The notes under the pieces were generated by a model, which saw only the letters and a list, made by a program, of their open reading frames with translations, was not told where the DNA came from and did not search any database. The position numbers were made by a program, and so were the translations under genes. A stretch of DNA of 7,478 bases from Aquificaceae bacterium (GTDB lineage Bacteria > Aquificota > Aquificia > Aquificales > Aquificaceae), in assembly GCA_015487535.1 (NCBI GenBank), contig WFPN01000043.1, positions 1 to 7,478 on the forward strand, given 5' to 3'. Shown in pieces: positions 1-5,180 of the stretch. Position 1 is the first letter of the stretch; each line of letters starts with the position of its first letter.

Positions 1-491
1 ATCATGTAGTGGGCTGTCATGTCCAGTGACCAGACCAACGTCGTCACCGTCGCAGCACCCCAGAAGCTCCCCTCTATGTAGTTTCCAAACTCTACCAGCT
101 TCATCCTGCTCAGGAGCGCGAGCAGTAAAAGCAGGGAAAATATCCCGTAGTAAGCGTATCTGTAGTAGTCCACATCCTTCATCCACAGGCCTATGAGCGT
201 TAGGTTGCTTAGATCTTTTACCATCTCCAAAGGTGTCTTCGTCTTCTCTATCAGCCTTTCCCTATCGAGCTCCTCTTCCTTTAGAAGGTGGTCCATAGTG
301 ATGATAAGACCGGCGTACCCGAACAGTAGCCGGTTTCCTAAAAGGAAGAAGATAACGAGGCCCGTTACGTAAGCGAGACCTTCTGGTATGGTAACTGCTA
401 AAAGTGATACGTAGGCTGTGAAGAAGGTAAGGAGAAGGATTATCAAAAAGACCGCGAACACAGACCACCAGGTAGCTCTCTCGGCGCTCAT
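1..491 (-). CDS. Multi-pass membrane protein of unknown function, C-terminus cut by window edge
   Basis: I read 163 complete codons from ATG (minus strand) without a stop until the window ends, so the C-terminus is missing. The start is firm: a GGAGG lies 7 nt upstream, and the ATG shares one base with the TGA of the preceding gene (TGATG). The protein begins MSAERATWWS. Hydrophobic stretches lie at about residues 9-32, 38-66, 112-128 and 142-158, giving at least four likely membrane segments. A charged loop (about 67-95, rich in K, E, D, R, starting DHLLKEEELDRERL) separates segments 2 and 3. I see no Cys pairs, haem motif, Walker motif or known transporter signature. The one-base overlap with the anchored protein upstream suggests the two are made together and may act together at the membrane. 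I do not recognise the family; no function is assigned. Confidence 0.85.
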   Translation of the reverse strand, partial: MSAERATWWSVFAVFLIILLLTFFTAYVSLLAVTIPEGLAYVTGLVIFFLLGNRLLFGYAGLIITMDHLLKEEELDRERLIEKTKTPLEMVKDLSNLTLIGLWMKDVDYYRYAYYGIFSLLLLLALLSRMKLVEFGNYIEGSFWGAATVTTLVWSLDMTAHYM

Positions 492-967
492 CACTTACCC
501 TCCTTGACCGAGTTCTTTGTCTCTTCGCTGTAGGTGAAGGGATGGACTACCGTATATAGGTCCTTGGATAGGGGATGCGTGTAGGTGAACGTAACCACAA
601 CGACGTCCCCTATCTTGAGCTTTTCAGTTTCTTCCTTCAGCTTCAGGGATACCATCGTTACGGCGCCGGGTGGTAGCGCTATGTTGGCGGGTATGTCCGC
701 AACAACGTAGGCCTTCTCCTTCGTCTCCTTACCTGGTCTGAAGACGAAGCTCTTCTCCACTATCGTGAGAGGAAGCGTTCCAGGGTTCAGTATGGAGTAG
801 TCTATCTGGTGTTTCTCTTTGTCGTACTTGGCCTGGATCACAACCGGCGAGGCGGGAATGCTACCCACCTTCCTCATCACGTTGTTGTAGGTCAGGTAAC
901 TACCTGAGCCAGCTCCCACCACTATACCTACGAGGGCTATAACGAGTGCGCTCAAAAGGTATCTCAT
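491..967 (-). CDS. Membrane-anchored extracytoplasmic beta-rich protein, function unknown
   Basis: This 158-residue protein starts at an ATG with AAGGAGG about 6 nt upstream. Residues 2-26 (RYLLSALVIALVGIVVGAGS region) form a hydrophobic segment with small residues at its end and no clear cleavage site, so it is either a signal peptide or an uncleaved N-terminal anchor. Residues 40-150 alternate hydrophobic and polar residues, contain NPGTLPLTI and LPPGAV turns, and have no cysteine. This suggests an Ig-like beta sandwich outside the cytoplasm; that fold is inferred from pattern only. The tail is charged (KNSVKEGK). It is the first gene of a minus-strand unit and overlaps the downstream multi-pass gene by one base. 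The gap upstream (968-1116) should hold its promoter and contains a dyad next to the SD. I recognise no named family. Confidence 0.85.
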   Translation of the reverse strand: MRYLLSALVIALVGIVVGAGSGSYLTYNNVMRKVGSIPASPVVIQAKYDKEKHQIDYSILNPGTLPLTIVEKSFVFRPGKETKEKAYVVADIPANIALPPGAVTMVSLKLKEETEKLKIGDVVVVTFTYTHPLSKDLYTVVHPFTYSEETKNSVKEGK

Positions 968-1116
968 CCTTCTACCTCCTTGATATTAATTTTATCAAAT
1001 TTTATTAGCTTAGTATTTAATATACCTTGAGTATTTTTACAATAAGAAATTTAAATAATTATTATAAGATTTTCTAATACTAATAAGTTGGAGATTTAAG
1101 TAGTAGAATTTAACCC
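968..1116. promoter_or_regulatory. AT-rich divergent promoter region
   Basis: This 149-bp gap separates two divergently transcribed genes and is far more AT-rich than the coding sequence around it. It has no plausible ORF or RNA gene. Promoter boxes are hard to call in such sequence. For the minus-strand gene, TTGTAA (1037-1042, read on minus) lies 16 bp from TTAAAT (1015-1020). For the plus-strand gene, TTGAGT (1027-1032) lies 17 bp from TTTAAA (1050-1055), or TAGAAT (1104-1109) sits 7 nt before the rlmB ATG, which would give a leaderless message. None has both hexamers strong. That the region drives both units is likely; the exact boxes are guesses. Confidence 0.5.
980..998. promoter_or_regulatory. 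Perfect 6-bp dyad TTGATA-N7-TATCAA, candidate operator
   Basis: TTGATA and TATCAA form a perfect inverted repeat with a 7-bp spacer, so half-site centres are about 13 bp apart, close to one helical turn. It abuts the SD (AAGGAGG) of the minus-strand membrane gene, so a bound protein or RNA hairpin there could affect its expression. A direct repeat AATTTTAT (988-995 and 998-1005, 10-bp period) overlaps it. In such AT-rich sequence a chance origin is quite possible. Confidence 0.25.
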
Positions 1117-1836
1117 ATGGAAAAACTCACCGTGCACGGGAGGAACCCTGTAATCGAGGCCCTCAGAGCGGGAAGGGAGATAGAGAAGATCTACGTGGCC
1201 CACGACTCCCATCCTCCAAGAGAGCTCGTCAGACTCGCAAAGGATAGAGGCGTGAAGCTCCAGAAGGTCTCTAGGCAGAAGGTCGAGGAACTTGCTGGAA
1301 CCAAGAAGACCCAGGGTGTTGTAGCGCTTCTGAGCCCCGTTCCCTACGTGCATCCTGGGGAGCTGTTTTCGGAAGCTATCGAGAAGAACTCCTTTTTTAT
1401 TGTCATAGACCACATAACCGACCCTCAGAACGTGGGAAACCTCCTGAGGACCTGCGAGGTCCTCGGAGGTGTTGGGGCTCTTATATCTAAGGAAAAGACA
1501 TCCCCTATAAATCAGACCGTGGTGAAGGCTTCTTCGGGAGCTATCTTCCACCTTAAGGTATCCAAGGTTTCCAGCCTTCAGAGAGCACTCAGAGAGTTCA
1601 AGGATATGGGGGGATGGGTTTTCGCGATAGAGAAAGGGGGTCGGGATATAAGGGAGTTTGAAATAGTCCTGCCCTGCGCCTTGATACTCGGCTCGGAGGA
1701 CAAAGGTGTCTCCAAGAGCCTCCTGGACGTGTCGGACGATATCCTTACCATACCCATGAGGGGAAAGACCACATCCTTGAACGTAGGTTCTGCCGGGGCG
1801 ATCGCCATGTGGGAGGCTGTCAGGAGGTTCATTTGA
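1117..1836 (+). CDS. rlmB: 23S rRNA 2'-O-ribose methyltransferase, SpoU/TrmH family (RlmB-like)
   Basis: Members of this family transfer a methyl group from SAM to a ribose 2'-OH; RlmB modifies G2251 in the peptidyl-transferase loop of 23S rRNA. The 239-residue product has the usual length. Residues 4-76 match the L30e-like substrate-binding domain, opening with HGRNPVIEAL. The SPOUT domain (about 93-239) carries all three SpoU motifs: DHITDPQNVGNLLR (98-111), LGSEDKGVS (191-199), and IPM...SLNVGSAGAI (212-229), the knot that binds SAM. Family members usually read SLNVSVA at the last site; GSA here is a mild change. The ATG fits the family N-terminus, but no SD lies at normal distance; the nearest, GGAG, is over 20 nt away. 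It is followed by a DnaQ-like exonuclease 15 nt downstream. Family assignment is secure. The exact rRNA target is inferred; a tRNA or another rRNA site is possible. Confidence 0.88.
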   Translation: MEKLTVHGRNPVIEALRAGREIEKIYVAHDSHPPRELVRLAKDRGVKLQKVSRQKVEELAGTKKTQGVVALLSPVPYVHPGELFSEAIEKNSFFIVIDHITDPQNVGNLLRTCEVLGGVGALISKEKTSPINQTVVKASSGAIFHLKVSKVSSLQRALREFKDMGGWVFAIEKGGRDIREFEIVLPCALILGSEDKGVSKSLLDVSDDILTIPMRGKTTSLNVGSAGAIAMWEAVRRFI

Positions 1837-1851
1837 GACTATCATATTCCT

Positions 1852-2436
1852 ATGAAAGAGCACCTGCTCGACGGCACCTTCGTAGCAATAGATGTGGAGA
1901 CTACAGGTTTTGACGTCAATCACGCCGAGATAATAGACGTGGCGGCCGTCAGGGTGGAGGGCGGAATAGTTACCGAGACCTTCTCTAGCCTGGTGGACCC
2001 TGGGTTCTTTATACCCGAAAGGATAAAGGAGCTCACGGGTATAACCAACGCCATGCTCGTTGGAAGCCCAAAGATCAGGGAGATACTGCCTGAGTTCGTA
2101 GAGTTTGTTGGAGATAACATAATAGTTGGGCACCACATATCCCAGGACATAAGGTTTATAGACAAGTACACGCGACTGTATATGAGGGAAAAGTTCAGAA
2201 AACCCCACATATGTACTCTGGAGCTCTCTAGGAAGCTGCTTCCAAACCTTCCCAAGCATTCCCTCAAAGACCTGGCAGACTACTTCGGTGTGGACTACTC
2301 CCGCCTGCACAGGGCCCTCGACGACGCCCTCGTGACCGCCCACGTCTTCTTAGAACTCCTGAAGCTCCTGTGGAGCAACTACGGCATAGGGGACTACTTC
2401 TCCATTAAGAGGCTCGCAAAGACGGGGAGGTTCTAA
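1852..2436 (+). CDS. dnaQ: DnaQ-like DEDDh 3'-5' exonuclease (DNA polymerase III epsilon type)
   Basis: This 194-residue protein consists almost entirely of one exonuclease domain that removes nucleotides from 3' ends using two metal ions. All DEDDh residues are visible: D14 and E16 in AIDVETTG (Exo I), D99 in GHHISQD (Exo II; most relatives read HNAxFD), and H153 and D158 in HRALDDA (Exo III). The size fits a stand-alone proofreading subunit rather than a PolC or DinG fusion. No clear clamp-binding motif follows the domain, so a general exonuclease cannot be excluded. The ATG is the only sensible start after the in-frame TGA of the rRNA methyltransferase, 15 nt upstream. The closest SD-like AGGAGG (1822-1827) is 24 nt away, so translation probably depends on coupling to the upstream gene. 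The 3' end overlaps the convergent PilZ gene by 4 bp. Confidence 0.85.
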   Translation: MKEHLLDGTFVAIDVETTGFDVNHAEIIDVAAVRVEGGIVTETFSSLVDPGFFIPERIKELTGITNAMLVGSPKIREILPEFVEFVGDNIIVGHHISQDIRFIDKYTRLYMREKFRKPHICTLELSRKLLPNLPKHSLKDLADYFGVDYSRLHRALDDALVTAHVFLELLKLLWSNYGIGDYFSIKRLAKTGRF

Positions 2437-3578
2437 TAGAGATACTCCTTAACGTACTCGTTTATGTCCCTGACGATCTCCTTCTGCCTACAGGTTATGT
2501 AAACCGAGAGCTTGCCCTCGTCCCTGGTGGATGTGTGAAGCCTGAAGACCACCGAACTGCCTTTAGGTAAAGGTCTCACGCTCAGGGCTGTTCCCTTCAC
2601 CTCGAGATCCATCAGCCCCCTATCCCTACAGTCCTCGAGCTGGAAGCCGAGCTTGAGCTCTTCCCCCTCTCCGAAGGGCAGGCTCTTTTTGGGTATGAAC
2701 ACGTTGATGTGGTCTATGGATATATCGAGCATATAGCCGAGCAGGTTCACACCCTTTTCGCTCCTTATCGAAACCTCCACTATGTCTTTGGGCTTTACCC
2801 TAACCGAACTCCTCCTCTCCTCCTTACCTTCCACCCTCTTGAACCTCCATAGCTTTACCCTTCTCCCTTCGGGCTCTATACTCTTCACCTCCCCGTACAC
2901 CCCTCCCTTCAGGCTCGGATGCCTCACCAGTGTGTACCAGTCTATGGCTATCGCTCCCAGCTGGGTAGGTCCCACCTCCAGCACCACGCCGTCGCTGTCC
3001 ACCCTAACTATAGGGGCCGTGCTCTTTATGTGAAGGCCCTTGTATATGTTGAAGAGCTCTAGGCTCTCGCCCCTCTTGTGGAGCCTCCTAAATTCTTCTA
3101 TAAATTCCCTGTTCTCCTTACCCTCGGGATCAACACCGCTGAAGTCCACCGCCCTCTCTCTGTGGGATATGAGCTTCCTAACCAGGGAAGTTATATCTTC
3201 TTCCTCCTCAACCACCTCACCCGAGCAGGCCCTGAGGATCTGATCCACCCTCTCCACCATCTCCTTCACAGGTTCTATGGAGCTCTCCTTGTGGAAGCAC
3301 TGGATGGAGAACTCTCCTATAGTCAGGAGAAAGGCCTTCGTGGCTACGAACTTCAGATCTATACCCTTAGCCTTCAGCCTCTTCATGAACTCGATGCAGC
3401 TGGACAGGTCCCGGTCTTCGGATAGGAAGGTCTTGTGGTAGAGGTTTATAAAGAAGCTCCTCAGCTCCTCCTGTGGGACGTCTATCTTTAGGGCTGAGCA
3501 GATCTTCAGAGCGGTGAAGACGAACTTCTTCTCGTAGTTCCTGAGGTAGGTCTCCCATCGGGAGGTAAAATCTTCCAT
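2433..3578 (-). CDS. PilZ-domain protein with helical N-terminal domain, putative c-di-GMP effector
   Basis: I place the start at the ATG ending at 3578 (381 aa). An upstream in-frame ATG at 3614 (393 aa) would overlap the divergent neighbour's start by 23 bp; neither has an SD. Numbering here is from the longer form. Residues 14-130 are predicted helical with no motif I recognise. Residues 131-145 are an acidic linker (VVEEEEDI). Residues 190-262 look like the beta-rich domain that precedes PilZ in YcgR-like proteins (STAPIVRVDSDGVVLEVGPTQ). The PilZ domain spans about 265-375: its RxxxR motif is R268-SSV-R272, and the second motif reads D297-I-S-I-D-H302, keeping D and S but having H where (D/N)xSxxG needs glycine. 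PilZ domains bind c-di-GMP and tune motility, adhesion or polysaccharide output; binding here is probable but not certain. It appears to be a single-gene unit. Confidence 0.8.
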   Translation of the reverse strand: MEDFTSRWETYLRNYEKKFVFTALKICSALKIDVPQEELRSFFINLYHKTFLSEDRDLSSCIEFMKRLKAKGIDLKFVATKAFLLTIGEFSIQCFHKESSIEPVKEMVERVDQILRACSGEVVEEEEDITSLVRKLISHRERAVDFSGVDPEGKENREFIEEFRRLHKRGESLELFNIYKGLHIKSTAPIVRVDSDGVVLEVGPTQLGAIAIDWYTLVRHPSLKGGVYGEVKSIEPEGRRVKLWRFKRVEGKEERRSSVRVKPKDIVEVSIRSEKGVNLLGYMLDISIDHINVFIPKKSLPFGEGEELKLGFQLEDCRDRGLMDLEVKGTALSVRPLPKGSSVVFRLHTSTRDEGKLSVYITCRQKEIVRDINEYVKEYLY

Positions 3579-3591
3579 AGTTCTAAATATC

Positions 3592-4245
3592 GTGAGGAAG
3601 TTAAGAACTTTCATACTCTGGAGCGGCGGGAAGGACAGCTACCTTTCCTACAAGAAGGCCTCAAGAAGAGGCTTCTCGATCCGCTACGCTCTCTCCTACG
3701 TGGAGAGGAGGACGAGAAGGCTGATAGGTTGCCATCTCAGGGAAGAGCTGGTAAAAGAGCAGGCTGAGAAGCTCGGGATGGAGTTCCTGCCAGTCTATGG
3801 ATCCAAGAGGAGAGGAGACTTCCTAAGATCCCTTAAAGAGCTCCTCGCTGGGCTATCTGTCGAGGCGGGTGTGTTCGGCGACGTTTACCGTAGGGAGCAC
3901 AGAAACCAGCTCGAAGGTGTGTGCGGTAGCCTGGGCATAAGGGCGGTTTTTCCGCTGTGGGGTATGGCCGAGGAGGTTATCCTGAGCGAGGTCCTACAAA
4001 TATCGAGACCCACGGTAGTATGCAGGAGGATCAGGAAGCTTCCCAGGAGGTTCCTTGGAAGGGAACTGGACGAGGAGATCCTCAACTTCCTCAGGGAACA
4101 GAACCTCTCCCTTAGCGGTGAGAACGGAGAGTACCAGACCTTCGTCGGAAGCTGTGAGGATTTCGAGCTTAACGTAAGCGTGTTGAAAACCTTCAGAAAG
4201 TCCTATTATGAGTGTATAGATCTGGTCCTGGGAGGTGGAAGTTGA
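3592..4245 (+). CDS. DUF71/COG2102 PP-loop ATPase (diphthine-ammonia-ligase family, bacterial branch)
   Basis: The 217-residue protein is an N-type ATP pyrophosphatase. It has the PP-loop SGGKDS (11-16) just after a first beta strand, GDVYRREHR (96-104), FPLWG (120-124) and GENGEYQTF (176-184), which together define family PF01902. In archaea and eukaryotes the family includes Dph6, which amidates diphthine on EF2. Bacteria have no diphthamide, so that reaction cannot apply; published comparative genomics proposed a B12-salvage role for one bacterial subgroup, but I see no cobalamin gene nearby. The start is GTG without an SD; residue 1 lies only 10 residues before the PP-loop, as is normal for the family. 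Its start is about 13 bp from the divergent PilZ start. Its TGA overlaps the TTG start of the downstream SDR (TTGA), so the two are translationally coupled. Family is confident; substrate unknown. Confidence 0.82.
   Translation: MRKLRTFILWSGGKDSYLSYKKASRRGFSIRYALSYVERRTRRLIGCHLREELVKEQAEKLGMEFLPVYGSKRRGDFLRSLKELLAGLSVEAGVFGDVYRREHRNQLEGVCGSLGIRAVFPLWGMAEEVILSEVLQISRPTVVCRRIRKLPRRFLGRELDEEILNFLREQNLSLSGENGEYQTFVGSCEDFELNVSVLKTFRKSYYECIDLVLGGGS
4231..4235 (+). promoter_or_regulatory. Shine-Dalgarno GGAGG that fixes the TTG start of the SDR gene
   Basis: GGAGG lies 6 nt before TTG at 4242. The upstream in-frame ATG at 4212 has no SD and would add ten residues (YRSGPGRWK region) that do not belong to a Rossmann fold. 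The TTG places the first beta strand, RVFVTGGTG, at the very N-terminus, as the family requires. Confidence 0.8.
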
Positions 4246-5180
4246 GGGTTTTCGTTACCGGGGGAACCGGCTTTGTGGGAAGGTACGTAGTTAGGGAGCT
4301 TCTGAACAGAAACCACGAGGTATTCCTCGGCGTTAGGAACGTATCCAAGGCTAGGTCCCTGTTTGGAAGTGAGGTAGAGGCGGTCGATGTGAACTTCTCG
4401 AAAATAGAGTCGGTCAGAGAAGCCCTGAAAGTTTCAAAGCCTCAGGCTATAATCCACCTTATAGGTATCCTCGCCGAGATCAGGAGCAGGGGGATAACCT
4501 TCGAGGAGGTTCACTACAGGTTTTCAGTGAACCTCTACGATGCGGCGAAGGAGCTTGGGATAGGTAGAGCCCTCCACATGAGTGCCCTTGGAACGGACGA
4601 CAGGGCACCCTCTAGGTACCATCAGACTAAGAGGTGGGCCGAAAAGCATCTTATGGAGTCCGGAATTTCCTATACGATCTTCAGGCCCTCCCTCATCCTA
4701 GGGCCGGAGCAGAGACTGTTCTTCGATATGGATAGGATAACGAGACTGATTCCGATAGTGGCACTGCCGGGGGACGGGAGTTACAGGTTCCAGCCGGTGG
4801 ACGTGAGGGATGTGGCCGGATGCTTCGTGGAGGCTCTTGAAAAGGATCTCACAGGAGTGTATGAGCTCTGCGGAACCAAGGATGTGAGCTTTAAAGACCT
4901 TCTCAGGGATATCTTCTCGTTCCTGAACAGAAGGGTACTGATGGTGCCTCTACCGAAAAGATTGATGTACTACATGGGCAAGCTGGCCGAGAAGGTTGTG
5001 GAGCCCCCTCCCTTCTCATCGGATCAGATACTGATGATGTGGAAGGACAACGTGTGCGGCCTTTCCGAAGACGCCTACCACGACGGCGTTAGAAGGGTTC
5101 TAGGTCGGGACCCCATTCCCTACGAAGAGTCCTTAAGATGGGCTTTGGAGGGCTATCTATCTATTTCTTCTTCAGAATAA
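4242..5180 (+). CDS. NAD(P)-binding atypical SDR, NDUFA9-like epimerase/dehydratase family
   Basis: The product is 312 residues from the TTG start. The Rossmann dinucleotide-binding motif TGGTGFVG is at 6-13. A conserved HLIGIL strand is at 72-77, the MSALG strand (113-117) holds S114 at the usual Ser position, and the YxxxK pair is Y126-HQT-K130. FRPSLILGP (148-156) and the DVRDVA segment (187-192) fit extended/atypical SDRs. The C-terminal part (PPPFSSDQI, then KDN and a final amphipathic helix) resembles the NDUFA9 / complex-I-associated group, which also includes quinone-related and Ycf39-like proteins. The reaction is unknown; many family members bind NADPH structurally rather than catalytically. 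The start overlaps the stop of the PP-loop ATPase (TTGA), making a two-gene operon. The last 20 bp overlap the convergent yidC. No complex I genes are in view, so the link to respiration comes only from homology. Confidence 0.82.
   Translation: MRVFVTGGTGFVGRYVVRELLNRNHEVFLGVRNVSKARSLFGSEVEAVDVNFSKIESVREALKVSKPQAIIHLIGILAEIRSRGITFEEVHYRFSVNLYDAAKELGIGRALHMSALGTDDRAPSRYHQTKRWAEKHLMESGISYTIFRPSLILGPEQRLFFDMDRITRLIPIVALPGDGSYRFQPVDVRDVAGCFVEALEKDLTGVYELCGTKDVSFKDLLRDIFSFLNRRVLMVPLPKRLMYYMGKLAEKVVEPPPFSSDQILMMWKDNVCGLSEDAYHDGVRRVLGRDPIPYEESLRWALEGYLSISSSE

Noticed and set aside
262..468. Minus-strand 68-codon frame inside the left-edge membrane gene
   Set aside because: It is in a different frame from the well-supported multi-pass protein, which has an SD and start-stop coupling; the alternative is Arg/Ser/Pro-rich with no SD.
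980..998. FNR/CRP-type box
   Set aside because: The half-sites TTGAT and ATCAA are present but 9 bp apart instead of 4, so it does not fit the FNR consensus; kept only as an unnamed dyad.
1096..2343. Long minus-strand open frame (415 codons) opposite rlmB and dnaQ
   Set aside because: It lies entirely antisense to two genes with complete catalytic motifs. Its translation is rich in Gly, His, Tyr and Leu with no domain, and it has no convincing SD.
3078..3425. Plus-strand open frames opposite the PilZ gene
   Set aside because: They overlap the PilZ protein's coding sequence throughout and show no motif; open frames arise easily opposite this codon usage.
3552..3564. Palindrome CTCCC-ATC-GGGAG upstream of the PP-loop gene
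   Set aside because: The arms are only 5 bp, it lies inside PilZ coding sequence, and there is no paired promoter to make it an operator; chance is likely.
3559..3566. GGGAGGT as SD for the PP-loop gene
   Set aside because: It is about 27 nt before the GTG start and no ATG, GTG or TTG in frame lies at usable distance.
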